Assembly: GCA_964601505.1 (NCBI GenBank)
Contig: CAZRNR010000049.1
Coordinates: forward strand, 1-15,132
DNA from: DRWZ01 sp964601505
Lineage (GTDB): Bacteria > Calescibacteriota > Calescibacteriia > Calescibacteriales > Calescibacteriaceae
Direction: 5' to 3'
Length of the DNA: 15,132 bases
Shown: positions 6,929 through 14,500 of the stretch, piece after piece
How positions within the stretch are numbered: the stretch's first letter is position 1
Layout of the letters: every line of letters begins with the position of its first letter
Translations under genes and position numbers: made by a program
The notes under the pieces: model-generated
The model's input: the letters and a program-made list of their open reading frames with translations, nothing else
The model's database searches: none
Told to the model about the DNA's origin: nothing

Positions 6929-6934
6929 CCTCCC
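6929..6934 (-). promoter_or_regulatory. Strong ribosome binding site of nusG
   Basis: GGGAGG on the minus strand, 7 nt before the nusG ATG and inside the short secE-nusG gap. It is one of only three strong Shine-Dalgarno sites seen in this window. Confidence 0.75.
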
Positions 6935-6935
6935 A

Positions 6936-7118
6936 CTAAAATATAAACTTAAATAACCTTGAAAGTATGAAATCAATCAATCCTATTACTCCGGCGATGA
7001 TGAATATCATTGTAAGCACACCTATTGTTGTGATTCTTGTAGTTGGGAAGTTTGGGAAATTGACCCTCTTTACCTCTGAAACTGAATTATCTATTATTTC
7101 CTTTAGCTTGGAAATCAT
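6936..7118 (-). CDS. secE: Protein translocase subunit SecE
   Basis: SecE is the small essential subunit that clamps SecY in the plasma-membrane translocon. The 60-residue protein has the minimal one-helix form: an amphipathic cytoplasmic helix (residues 1-22, with SVSEVKRVNFP, matching the conserved E-kV-WP type motif), then one hydrophobic segment (about 30-53). Start ATG 7118 lies 13 nt after the 3' end of tRNA-Trp and has no clear Shine-Dalgarno sequence. The tRNA-secE-nusG order is common in bacteria and supports the call despite the short sequence. Confidence 0.93.
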   Translation of the reverse strand: MISKLKEIIDNSVSEVKRVNFPNFPTTRITTIGVLTMIFIIAGVIGLIDFILSRLFKFIF

Positions 7119-7131
7119 ATTTAAATTTTTG

Positions 7132-7205
7132 CAGGTCCGGTGGGACTTGAACCCACAACCTCCGGATTTGGAGTCCGGTGCTCTACCTTATTGAGCTACG
7201 GACCT
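7132..7205 (-). tRNA. trnW: tRNA-Trp (anticodon CCA)
   Basis: Read on the minus strand this folds as a complete cloverleaf of 74 nt. The acceptor stem is AGGTCCG paired with CGGACCT, the D stem GCTC/GAGC, the anticodon stem CCGGA/TCCGG with loop CTCCAAA, the variable loop AGGTT, and the T stem GTGGG/CCCAC with loop TTCAAGT. The discriminator base is G, as expected for bacterial tRNA-Trp. CCA is not encoded. It lies between rpmG and secE, a conserved bacterial position, and must be cut out of the tuf-to-nusG transcript or made from its own promoter. A TATAAT at 7214-7209 (minus strand) is too close to the 5' end to be a convincing tRNA promoter. No terminator is evident in the 114-base rpmG-tRNA gap. 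Confidence 0.97.
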
Positions 7206-7319
7206 AAAATTATATATCTCTGATACAATACAATAATATATTTCTTAACCTTTATATAGATAAACAAAACAAAAATAATTATTTAAGGAGAGATTTAATC
7301 ACAAACAAAAAACTGTGTT

Positions 7320-7475
7320 TCAGATTTTAATCTCTTTATGTTCCGTATACTTTTTGCACCATTTGCAGAATTTCCTTATTTTGATTTTTTCTCTTTTCAG
7401 TTTGGTATTTTTAGTTGTGTAATAGTTCCTTCTTTCGCATTCAGCACATTCAAGTCCTATTATATCCCTTGGCAT
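7320..7475 (-). CDS. rpmG: 50S ribosomal protein L33
   Basis: L33 is a small protein of the 50S subunit near the exit site. This 51-residue product starts MPRDIIGLECAEC and contains RRNYYTTKNT and KFCKWCKKYTEHKE, all typical of L33. Cysteines 10, 13, 37 and 40 form two CxxC pairs, so it is the zinc-binding (C+) version. The start is ATG 7475, 13 nt after the tuf stop, and the stop is TGA 7322-7320. Position between tuf and tRNA-Trp matches the common bacterial order. Confidence 0.95.
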   Translation of the reverse strand: MPRDIIGLECAECERRNYYTTKNTKLKREKIKIRKFCKWCKKYTEHKEIKI

Positions 7476-7488
7476 TTTTATTTAGGCT

Positions 7489-8676
7489 TTAATCAAGGAT
7501 TTCAGATATGACTCCAGCTCCTACGGTTCTTCCACCTTCTCTTATAGCGAATCTCAAACCTTTTTCAATAGCAACATATTCTATAAGTTCTGCAGTTATT
7601 GTGACATTATCTCCCGGCATAACCATTTCTACACCTTCTGGTAAAATTATCTCTCCAGTTACATCGGCTGTTCTTATGTAAAACTGTGGTTTGTAGTGGG
7701 AGTAAAAAGGAGTGTGTCTTCCGCCTTCTTCTTTGGTAAGAACATATATTTCAGCTTTGAATTTCTTATGAGCTTTTATTGTTCCGGGCTTTGCTATAAC
7801 CTGTCCTCTCCATACCTCTTCTTTAGATAAACCTCTCAAAAGAATTCCAACATTATCTCCGGGGAGTGCTTCATCTAGTATCTTTCTAAACATTTCTATA
7901 GATACAGCTACTGTTTTGATTGGTCTATCTGATCCACCAACTATTTCAACTTCTTCTCCAGGCTTTAGTGTTCCTCTTTCAACTCTTCCTGTTGCTACTG
8001 TTCCTCTACCTTGTATAAGGAAGACATCTTCTATTGGCATAAGGAATGGTTTATCTGCATCTCTTGTTGGTTCTGGTATGTATTCATCAACTGCCTTTAG
8101 AAGATCCCGGATTGATTTTACTGCCTCAGGGTCTCCTTGAAGCGCTTTAAGCGCGCTACCTCTTATTACAGGTATCTCATCTCCAGGAAATCCGTACTTT
8201 TTCAGTAAATCTCTTACTTCTGATTCAACAAGATCTACAAGTTCAGGATCATCTACAGCATCTACTTTGTTTATGAATACAACAAGCTTACCCACATTAA
8301 CCTGTCTTGCAAGTAGAACATGTTCTCTTGTCTGGGGCATAACTCCATCTGTTGCTGAAACAACAAGAATAGCTCCATCCATTTGGGCTGCACCTGTTAT
8401 CATGTTTTTAACATAGTCAGCATGCCCCGGACAATCTATGTGTGCATAATGTCTCTTCTCTGTTTCGTATTCCACGTGAGAGATGTTTATTGTCAACCCC
8501 CTTGCTTTTTCCTCAGGCGCTTTGTCTATTTGCTCATATGCTAAGAATTGAGCTAATCCATTTTCTGATAGAACTTTTGTTATCGCGGATGTTAAAGTTG
8601 TTTTCCCATGATCAACATGTCCTATTGTTCCTATATTTACATGTGGTTTTTTCCTTTCAAACTTTGCTTTAGCCAT
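7489..8676 (-). CDS. tuf: Elongation factor Tu
   Basis: EF-Tu is the GTPase that delivers aminoacyl-tRNA to the ribosome. At 395 residues it has normal length and all GTPase motifs: GHVDHGKT (19-26), switch I RGLTIN (59-64, with T62), DCPGH (81-85, with H85), NKVD (136-139) and SALK (174-177). The beta-barrel domains 2 and 3 follow, with RGTVATGRVERG, the GRxTPF-type loop GGRHTPF, and the C-terminal EGGRTVGAGV. RGLTINIS in place of the more common RGITINT is a mild lineage variant. A strong Shine-Dalgarno sequence lies 8 nt upstream. It heads the leftward tuf-rpmG-tRNA-secE-nusG-kdtA unit. No other translation factor or S12/S7 gene is present nearby. Confidence 0.98.
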   Translation of the reverse strand: MAKAKFERKKPHVNIGTIGHVDHGKTTLTSAITKVLSENGLAQFLAYEQIDKAPEEKARGLTINISHVEYETEKRHYAHIDCPGHADYVKNMITGAAQMDGAILVVSATDGVMPQTREHVLLARQVNVGKLVVFINKVDAVDDPELVDLVESEVRDLLKKYGFPGDEIPVIRGSALKALQGDPEAVKSIRDLLKAVDEYIPEPTRDADKPFLMPIEDVFLIQGRGTVATGRVERGTLKPGEEVEIVGGSDRPIKTVAVSIEMFRKILDEALPGDNVGILLRGLSKEEVWRGQVIAKPGTIKAHKKFKAEIYVLTKEEGGRHTPFYSHYKPQFYIRTADVTGEIILPEGVEMVMPGDNVTITAELIEYVAIEKGLRFAIREGGRTVGAGVISEILD

Positions 8677-8684
8677 TGGTCTAT

Positions 8685-8690
8685 CCTCCT
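8685..8690 (-). promoter_or_regulatory. Strong ribosome binding site of tuf
   Basis: AGGAGG on the minus strand, within AAAAGGAGGA, 8 nt before the tuf ATG. It fits the expected very high expression of EF-Tu. Confidence 0.85.
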
Positions 8691-8705
8691 TTTCGTAAAG
8701 GAATA

Positions 8706-8711
8706 ATTATA
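8706..8711 (-). promoter_or_regulatory. Candidate -10 box of the tuf operon
   Basis: A perfect TATAAT on the minus strand (8711-8706) would start transcription near 8699, giving a leader of about 22 bases that contains the ribosome binding site. No good -35 box is visible 16-18 bases upstream, so either an A/T-rich upstream element or another sigma pattern compensates, or the site is fortuitous. Confidence 0.4.
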
Positions 8712-8799
8712 ATCTTGTTTCTATAAGGAACATTTTTTCAGGATTTGTTTTTGCAAGATTTCTTTGCTAAATTCTGTCTTTATAGCTAATTTTTGTTTT

Positions 8800-9240
8800 A
8801 TGGGTACTTTTATTTTCAGAAATATCAAGAGAATTATCCAGTTGATTTTGGGGATTGTTTTTACAATTGTAGGGATTGTGGGCATTTTCCTCCCAGTGAT
8901 TCCGGGAACGATATTTTTAGTTTTTGGAATGGGATTATTTGTTAGAACTTTACCCTTTCTTTCCTTATTTTTTAGACTACCTGGTATAAATGAGAAGATG
9001 AGCAAAAGAATAGAGATGAGATCAAAAATACTTATAATTTTATCACTTTGGTTTCCATACTTGATTTTGACTTTTTCAACTTTATACTTGCGATATAATT
9101 TTTCTTTTTCTGAATTTTTCTCAAACAAGTTTGAGTTATTTTCTTTCTTGATTCCTGTTATTTTTCTTTTCTTGCTTTCAATATATGTGCTACGGCTGAG
9201 GAGTTTAGCACAGGTTTTTGGTGTTGATCAAAAAAGGTAA
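8800..9240 (+). CDS. Small inner-membrane protein, DUF454 (YbaN)/PGPGW-like
   Basis: I do not assign a function. From ATG 8800 the product has 146 residues with a long hydrophobic N-terminal hairpin (about 13-47) around GIFLPVIPGTIFLVFGMGLF. This resembles the IGxxLPxLPTTPF core of DUF454/YbaN proteins and the PGPG turn of PGPGW proteins. A further hydrophobic segment lies at about 76-95 and another at about 113-132; positively charged residues lie between (65-76) and at the C-terminus. The frame is open back to TTG 8764, but the N-terminus from 8800 fits the family better; neither start has a Shine-Dalgarno sequence. It is divergent from tuf and separated by 80 nt from exbB, so it is probably a single-gene transcript. 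Confidence 0.65.
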   Translation: MGTFIFRNIKRIIQLILGIVFTIVGIVGIFLPVIPGTIFLVFGMGLFVRTLPFLSLFFRLPGINEKMSKRIEMRSKILIILSLWFPYLILTFSTLYLRYNFSFSEFFSNKFELFSFLIPVIFLFLLSIYVLRLRSLAQVFGVDQKR

Positions 9241-9269
9241 AAATTCCAAAAATTTTGATATTTCTGTAT

Positions 9270-9275
9270 TATAAT
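9270..9275 (+). promoter_or_regulatory. Candidate -10 box for exbB-lipase
   Basis: A perfect TATAAT lies 45 nt before the exbB start. No recognisable -35 box is found at 16-18 bases; TTGATA at 9255-9260 is too close. The leader would be about 39 bases including the strong ribosome binding site. Confidence 0.35.
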
Positions 9276-9305
9276 GATAAGTAAAGAAATAATAGAGTTT
9301 AAAAT

Positions 9306-9312
9306 AAGGAGG
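9306..9312 (+). promoter_or_regulatory. Strong ribosome binding site of exbB
   Basis: AAGGAGG, 8 nt before ATG 9321. It fixes the start and implies high expression compared with most genes in the window. Confidence 0.85.
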
Positions 9313-9320
9313 AATATACA

Positions 9321-10235
9321 ATGAAAAGGAGAGAAGTAAAAGGTTCGGGCGTATGGTTTTTGACATTTGCGGTTTTTCTGTTTGTAATTACGTTTACTGC
9401 TATTTCACAGGAGGCGCAACCTCCATCGGCTCCGGAGCAACAACGAGAGCAAGCCCCCCAGATTGAACAACAGGGCGAACAACCAAAAGCCGCTGAGCAA
9501 GCTGAGGTACAACAGGCCGAACAAAAAGAGGAAAAAAGTATATTTGATAAACTTATTGAAGCCTATGTTGTGGGAGATTGGCCGATGCATTTTATATTAC
9601 TCTTTTTTATCATGATATTGGCTCTCGCAATAGAAAGGATCATTGCTGTTTATGTGGTTTACGGAAAAGATCCTGCAAAGATCTTCGAAGAGATAAGAAG
9701 ATCCTTTGATGAAGGAGGAATCGATAGAGCCATAGAGACTGCTCAAAGCTATTCAAAGTATCCAACCGGTTCTATATTCTATTCAGCTCTCAGGGTGGCA
9801 AAAGAAACAAATCCAGGAAATATAGATGAAAAAGAGCTAAAAGAACTTATAAACTCTGCCGTAGAGGAGGAGTTTCTTAGAGCAGTTCCTAAAATACAAA
9901 AGAGGATCCCGCTTGTCCATATATTTGCAAACACTGCTGTTCTTCTGGGGCTTCTTGGTGCCGTTGTTGGTCTTATAGAAGCTTTTGCAGGAGTTGGTGC
10001 CCTTGATCCTGCTCAAAGGCAATTGTATCTTTCAAAATCAATAGCTGTCGTGATGCATTCAACTGCTTTTGGGCTTATCGCCGCTATAACAGGTGTTGTC
10101 CTTTTTGCCATGATCTCATCAAGAGCTAACAATCTTCTTGCAGTTATAGAAGAGTATGCAGTCAGAACAGTAAATTGGGTCTATCTCATGCGTATTTCTA
10201 AAATGAAAGAAACAGAAAAAGAAAAGAAAAAATGA
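9321..10235 (+). CDS. exbB: MotA/TolQ/ExbB-family proton channel protein
   Basis: These proteins form a pentameric inner-membrane channel that, with ExbD/TolR, uses proton motive force to drive TonB or Tol systems. The 304-residue product has a cleavable-looking signal segment (about 10-30), then a periplasmic Gln/Glu/Pro-rich linker (30-72). Three family membrane segments follow at about 89-113, 198-223 and 241-266. The hallmark blocks are present: LLGLLGAVVGLIEAF (208-222) and MHSTAFGLIAAITGVV (245-260), where the Pro of the usual AIPA is replaced by Thr-Gly. A signal peptide plus linker before the channel is known in longer ExbB forms. The usual exbD/tolR partner is missing; a hydrolase gene follows 7 nt later. 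MotA is less likely because its characteristic cytoplasmic loop is absent. Confidence 0.9.
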   Translation: MKRREVKGSGVWFLTFAVFLFVITFTAISQEAQPPSAPEQQREQAPQIEQQGEQPKAAEQAEVQQAEQKEEKSIFDKLIEAYVVGDWPMHFILLFFIMILALAIERIIAVYVVYGKDPAKIFEEIRRSFDEGGIDRAIETAQSYSKYPTGSIFYSALRVAKETNPGNIDEKELKELINSAVEEEFLRAVPKIQKRIPLVHIFANTAVLLGLLGAVVGLIEAFAGVGALDPAQRQLYLSKSIAVVMHSTAFGLIAAITGVVLFAMISSRANNLLAVIEEYAVRTVNWVYLMRISKMKETEKEKKK

Positions 10236-10242
10236 GGTATTA

Positions 10243-11064
10243 ATGAAATTTATTATTGAATTTCTATTCGTTTTCTCAGTTATCTTTATCTCTATACTAT
10301 ATATAATAGCTGTTTATGAGAAGCTATCATCTGAAGAAAATTTCAGTGTTTTTTCACTTATCATAAGTTATGTAAAAGAAATTTTTTCTTTCTTCCTTTT
10401 ACTCCTACTGTGGATTTTGGGTTTTACTTCTCTTGAGAGTTTTCTACCAAGAAGAAGGTCAGAGGTTTCTATACCTGTCTTTCTTATTCCAGATTTTATA
10501 CTCACAAAGAGCTCAATGTATATGCTTTTCTTTATGCTTAGGAACCGTGGATTTGAAAACATATTTATATTAAATCCTATACCTCTCTTTGGAAAGATAG
10601 AAGAAATATCTGATAATATATCTAAAAATATTAAGGAAATTTGTGAAGTTCTTGGGAAAAATGAGATAGTCCTTGTTGGACACTCGGTTGGTGGAATTGT
10701 GGCAAAATATATAACCTATAAGGAGGATGAGCTAGGATTAAGGGTCAACAGGTGCATAACATTAGGGACCCCTCATGTGGGAACCAAATTGGCTTATCTT
10801 TTCCCTCTTGCCAAATCTGTCAAACAGATAACACCGAATTCAACCTTGATAAGACTTCTATATGATAGTCGTATAGCTGAAAGGATTATTAGCATTATCG
10901 GTGAATTTGATGAATTTGTTTTCCCAACCGGAAACAATCAAGTGATTTTAAAGAATTCTGGACACTTTTCTGTCCTTTTCTCCACAGAAGTTGCAGATGT
11001 TATTCATAAAAGCCTGTCTATAATGAACCAGAAACTTGTTTTAAGTGAGAAAACAGAAGTATAA
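10243..11064 (+). CDS. Membrane-anchored alpha/beta-hydrolase, lipase-like
   Basis: A probable esterase or lipase tied to the membrane. Two hydrophobic segments (about 4-24 and 47-63) precede a soluble alpha/beta-hydrolase domain (about 77-262). VFLIPDFILTKSSMYML resembles the oxyanion strand and following helix. VGHSVGG (145-151) is the nucleophile elbow, with S148. LGTPHVGTKLAYL (174-186) is a very typical lipase block, D223 in EFDEFVFP is the likely acid, and H241 in SGHFSVL is the likely base. The pattern fits triacylglycerol-lipase or PGAP1-like hydrolases; the substrate is unknown. It starts 7 nt after exbB with GAGG (10234-10237) overlapping the exbB stop, so the two form an operon. 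Confidence 0.8.
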   Translation: MKFIIEFLFVFSVIFISILYIIAVYEKLSSEENFSVFSLIISYVKEIFSFFLLLLLWILGFTSLESFLPRRRSEVSIPVFLIPDFILTKSSMYMLFFMLRNRGFENIFILNPIPLFGKIEEISDNISKNIKEICEVLGKNEIVLVGHSVGGIVAKYITYKEDELGLRVNRCITLGTPHVGTKLAYLFPLAKSVKQITPNSTLIRLLYDSRIAERIISIIGEFDEFVFPTGNNQVILKNSGHFSVLFSTEVADVIHKSLSIMNQKLVLSEKTEV

Positions 11065-11111
11065 GCAAGAACTTTTCGGGGAGCGAGTTAGAAAAGCAGT
11101 CTGGAATATGT

Positions 11112-11130
11112 ATTAGGTCTTTAGACTAAT
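11112..11130. terminator. Weak hairpin between convergent genes
   Basis: ATTAGGTC, loop TTTA, GACTAAT forms a 7-bp stem with one bulged G in the 108-base gap between the convergent lipase-like and sufS genes. It lacks a proper T-run on either strand, so it is at best a weak bidirectional terminator. Nothing else is recognisable in the gap. Confidence 0.2.
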
Positions 11131-11172
11131 TATAAGATTATTTGGACTTTTGAAGAATTGTTTTATGGCAAT

Positions 11173-12393
11173 CTAGGAGAATAGTTTTACAGCTTTTTGG
11201 ATTATGTCAAGGAAAAAATTCACTTCATCTTCGGTATTGTATATGTAAAAAGATACTCTAACACTGTTTTCTATTTTGAGTCTGGCCATAAGAGGTTGAG
11301 CGCAATGATGACCAGATCTGACAGCTATTCCATAACTATTGAGAAAATCTGATACATCGTGAGGATGTGTTCCTTTGATGTTGAAAGATATTATCCCAAG
11401 ATATTCAGATATTTCTTGAGGATCTACACAAAGTTTTATGGACTTTATTTTTCTTAACCCTTCAAGTGCCATCTTGTATAACTTTTTTTCGTGCTCTAAA
11501 CTTTGATTTACCGTGAGGTATTCTATTGCCTTACCAAGGGATATCCCCCCGGATATATTAGGTGTTCCAGCCTCAAATTTAAACGGAAGTTCATTCCATT
11601 CTGCTCCCTCGAGTGTGACTTTTGATATCATATCTCCTCCATACATAAAAGGTTGCATTTGTTCCAGTAATTCCTGCCGCCCCCATACAAATCCGGTTCC
11701 AGATGGTCCAAGCATTTTGTGTCCCGATGCGAAAATAAAATCGCAACCTATTTCTATCACATTTATTTTTACATGTGGTAAAAGTTGCGCTGCATCAATG
11801 ATCACTATTGAAGATGGATTTTTCTTTTTTATTTCTTTCACTATTTTTTTTATGTTTGGAGTGTATCCTGTTACATTTGAAGCTCCAGATATTGAAACAA
11901 TTTTTGTCTTAGAATCTACTTTTTCTATGAGTTCTTCTTCTTTGAGTTTTCCATCGTCGTAAATATCCACATAAATAAGTTGAGCTTTCTTATACTTTGC
12001 AATAAACTGCCAGGGCACGAGGTTTGCATGGTGCTCCATAATCGTTGTTATTATCTTGTCTCCCTCCGAAATCCAATGAAGACCTATGGAGTAAGCAATA
12101 AGATTGGCTCCTTCTGTTGCGTTTTTGGTAAATATTACTTCTCTCCATGATCTTGCCGATATGAATTCTGCTACTTTTTTGTGAGATTCAATGTATTTCT
12201 CTGTAGCTTCATATGACATAGTATGAACTGCCCTGTGGATATTTGCAGGATATAATGTGTTATACTCATTTTCTGCTTCTATAACTACATTAGGTTTCAG
12301 ACTTGTTGCCGCGCTGTCAAAATAAACGAGATTGTAGCCGTTAATTTTCCTCTTTAAGGATGGAAAATCTTCTCTCAACTTTTTCAGATCCAT
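11173..12393 (-). CDS. sufS: Cysteine desulfurase, SufS/CsdA type (group II)
   Basis: A PLP enzyme that takes sulfur from L-cysteine, leaving alanine and a protein persulfide for Fe-S cluster assembly or other thio-cofactors. The 406 residues follow the SufS plan: LVYFDSAATS (22-31), MEHHAN (119-124, the PLP-stacking His), IIDAAQ (198-203, D200 on the pyridine nitrogen), SGHKMLGPSGTG (223-234, Schiff-base K226) and RSGHHCAQPL (359-368, persulfide C364). The short active-site loop around C364 marks group II. No sufE, sufU or sufBCD lies in the window, though a TusA/DsrE2 pair is encoded about 8 kb away and could accept sulfur. It is 43 nt downstream of midA and is probably read with it. No Shine-Dalgarno sequence is seen. 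Confidence 0.95.
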   Translation of the reverse strand: MDLKKLREDFPSLKRKINGYNLVYFDSAATSLKPNVVIEAENEYNTLYPANIHRAVHTMSYEATEKYIESHKKVAEFISARSWREVIFTKNATEGANLIAYSIGLHWISEGDKIITTIMEHHANLVPWQFIAKYKKAQLIYVDIYDDGKLKEEELIEKVDSKTKIVSISGASNVTGYTPNIKKIVKEIKKKNPSSIVIIDAAQLLPHVKINVIEIGCDFIFASGHKMLGPSGTGFVWGRQELLEQMQPFMYGGDMISKVTLEGAEWNELPFKFEAGTPNISGGISLGKAIEYLTVNQSLEHEKKLYKMALEGLRKIKSIKLCVDPQEISEYLGIISFNIKGTHPHDVSDFLNSYGIAVRSGHHCAQPLMARLKIENSVRVSFYIYNTEDEVNFFLDIIQKAVKLFS

Positions 12394-12436
12394 CTTAATA
12401 TATTTGATATTTTCTCATATTTCCGTAAAATTTTGG

Positions 12437-13381
12437 TTATTTTTTGTGAGCTGTTAGTATAAAAAAGTTTCCCCAGTTGCATAGAGCGTCTATGGTTTGA
12501 AGTATCTGGGAAGAAAAAATAGCTTCATTACCCTCTAAATTTTCTATCAAGAAAGATGATATGCGTTTCACATCTACTGAAAAATTATTGATCTCAAAAA
12601 TACTTTCTAGTATGTCAAAATCAACAAAAAACGATATATCACTTTTACCAAAATTTTGAGATACTTGATTCTTGAGATTCTGTAAGTTGAAGAAGTCCAT
12701 TTTCTCCGTTTTGTATTTCCTGTGTATTATGACGGAGCCGTAAGGGGTCCTATGTTGAAAATACCTATATCCGTAGTCCGATATTATAGCTATTTTGCTT
12801 GCTTGAGATATTTTACTTATATATTCAGGGAATAGATCACATATTTCAAAAACAATCTCTGATCTCAAACATATTTTATCTAATATGTATTTTTTTATAT
12901 ATTCAAGCGATTTCTGTGTGATTTCTGAGAAGAAAAAATTTCCATTTTCAGAAAAGAGTTCTTTAAATTTCCCATCATACATAATTACGGAGAAGGGTAG
13001 GGAATCAAAAAATTCATTTGCGATTAATATATCTACTTTGCCATTGAAATCAAAGATGTTATCAAGAATTTCGATGTTTTCTTCTCCAAATTTTTTTCTT
13101 ATGCTTTCTTTTCTTATTTCCGATTCTTCGACCAGAATTATTCTCTCTATGTTTATTCTGAACTTTTCAGAATGTTTTAATATTGAATAAGAAAGGTCAC
13201 CATCACCAGCACCTAGTTCAAGTAGAGATGTTACTTTTTTAGATTCATTTTTTATTTTTGCAAGTATAGCGAGAGCGAGTATGTCTGAGGTTTGAGGTAG
13301 AGTTAGAAAGTGTTCATAGGCTTTGTTTTCTGAATAGAATTTTTTTATCCATTTTGAGACGAGCTTTTGAAATGAGATCAA
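12437..13381 (-). CDS. MidA/NDUFAF7-family SAM-dependent methyltransferase
   Basis: This matches the family that includes mitochondrial NDUFAF7/MidA, a protein arginine methyltransferase. Bacterial roles are largely unknown. The 314-residue protein has SAM motif I LLELGAGDGDLS (53-64), the acidic end of strand 2 at VEESE (84-88), and the family block ANEFFDSLPF (121-130), matching the NELxDALP motif. Further family-like blocks are SDYGY (201-205), PYGSVIIHRKYKT (213-225) and DISFFVDF (248-255). It starts at TTG 13381, overlapping the cheB stop by 4 nt (TTGA), so coupling to cheB is likely. The length is somewhat shorter than typical bacterial members (about 350-400). The substrate cannot be predicted from context, and I saw no chemoreceptor nearby. 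Confidence 0.8.
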   Translation of the reverse strand: MISFQKLVSKWIKKFYSENKAYEHFLTLPQTSDILALAILAKIKNESKKVTSLLELGAGDGDLSYSILKHSEKFRINIERIILVEESEIRKESIRKKFGEENIEILDNIFDFNGKVDILIANEFFDSLPFSVIMYDGKFKELFSENGNFFFSEITQKSLEYIKKYILDKICLRSEIVFEICDLFPEYISKISQASKIAIISDYGYRYFQHRTPYGSVIIHRKYKTEKMDFFNLQNLKNQVSQNFGKSDISFFVDFDILESIFEINNFSVDVKRISSFLIENLEGNEAIFSSQILQTIDALCNWGNFFILTAHKK

Positions 13382-14460
13382 GAGAGAACAAGTTTTTCTA
13401 TTAGACTTGGTATTTTGTGAGCATCCTCTATGTAATCTGCTACACCTGTTTCTCTTGCTGATCTGGGCATTCCGAAAACTACAGCACTTTTTTCATCTTC
13501 CACGATAACTTTCCCACCTTTGCTTTTTATTTTAACTATTCCTTTAGATCCATCGTTTCCCATACCTGTCAAAATAACTCCTATTGTTCTCGGTCCGAAT
13601 ACTTCAGCAGATGTTTCCATAGCTATGTCTATTGAAGGCTTATATATCGCATCCTTTGGGTGTTCCGATATTCTTATTATACCCCCCCTTTCTACTCTTG
13701 TATGAACTCCTCCAGGAGCTACAAGTATTTTCCCAGGCTCTATTCTATCTCCATCTTTTGCTTCCTGTGTAGGAAAACCTGTTCTTTCACCTAACCTTTG
13801 AGCAAAAACACCAGTAAATACAGCTGGCATATGTATGACAACTAAAAATCCTGCAGGAATTTGAGGAAGTAAAGAGAATATCTCCGATACAGTATTGGGT
13901 CCTCCAGTAGATGCCCCTACCACTACAAATTTTCTCATTTCTAATGGTAGTGTGGATTTTTTTAATCTGACTTCTTCTCTTTCTGGTGCTTTGTATTTAT
14001 AGTCATGTATCGCGGGAGATGATGTGTGTATTGTTTCTGACCTTTTTATTGAATTTACACGTGCTTTTGATGCAGATTTTATTTTTGTTATTATTTCGTT
14101 TGCTTTTCTGAATACCTCAAAAGTCCCTTTCTCTATATCTTTTGAGATGAAATCAACAGCTCCAGCTTCAAGACATTTTAAGGTTATGGCTGCTCCATCT
14201 TTTGTGTAAGAAGATATCATTACTATTGGAATTGGTTTTTTTTTAAGCAATTCATTTATAACCTCAAGACCGGATTTCTTGGGCATCTCATAATCTAGGG
14301 TTATTACATCTGGATCCAAGGTTAGAGCTTTCTCTATTGCTTCATCTCCATCTCTCCCTTCTCCCACTATTTGTATATCTTGATCTCGCTTGAGTATATC
14401 AGCTAGTGCCTTTCTTATAAAAGTTGAATCATCTACGATTAAAACTTTTATTGGCATCAT
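13378..14460 (-). CDS. cheB: Chemotaxis response regulator protein-glutamate methylesterase CheB
   Basis: CheB removes methyl groups from (and deamidates) chemoreceptors, resetting sensory adaptation when phosphorylated by CheA. Numbering from the second Met (14457): an N-terminal receiver domain (1-125) with D9, D10, phospho-acceptor D55 in TLDYEMP and K106; a linker (about 125-170); then the methylesterase domain with GASTGG (181-186, nucleophile S183), IHMPAVFT (208-215, H209) and GMGNDG (298-303, D302). All catalytic residues are intact and 359-360 residues is normal. The frame is open further upstream to 14775, but that part is antisense to the gerW-family gene; the protein begins MPIKVLIVDDS. 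No cheR, cheA or receptor gene is present. It is divergent from the gerW-family gene and overlaps the downstream methyltransferase. Confidence 0.96.
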   Translation of the reverse strand: MMPIKVLIVDDSTFIRKALADILKRDQDIQIVGEGRDGDEAIEKALTLDPDVITLDYEMPKKSGLEVINELLKKKPIPIVMISSYTKDGAAITLKCLEAGAVDFISKDIEKGTFEVFRKANEIITKIKSASKARVNSIKRSETIHTSSPAIHDYKYKAPEREEVRLKKSTLPLEMRKFVVVGASTGGPNTVSEIFSLLPQIPAGFLVVIHMPAVFTGVFAQRLGERTGFPTQEAKDGDRIEPGKILVAPGGVHTRVERGGIIRISEHPKDAIYKPSIDIAMETSAEVFGPRTIGVILTGMGNDGSKGIVKIKSKGGKVIVEDEKSAVVFGMPRSARETGVADYIEDAHKIPSLIEKLVLS

Positions 14461-14471
14461 AAAAAACTTTA

Positions 14472-14500
14472 TTGAAAAAATTAAAATACATGTGAAAAAT
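14472..14500 (+). promoter_or_regulatory. Weak candidate promoter for the gerW-family gene
   Basis: TTGAAA (14472-14477), a 17-base spacer and AAAAAT (14495-14500) lie in the 55-base divergent gap between cheB and the gerW-family gene. The -10 box is poor. The leftward cheB promoter must also lie here or inside the gerW-family gene. Confidence 0.22.

Noticed and set aside
8764..8799. TTG-initiated extension of the DUF454-like protein
   Set aside because: The 12 extra residues add nothing family-like, and ATG 8800 gives a typical N-terminus.
8721..9128. Minus-strand 135-codon frame opposite the DUF454-like gene
   Set aside because: Its Lys/Ile-rich product is the mirror of a hydrophobic membrane protein; the plus strand has the family motif.
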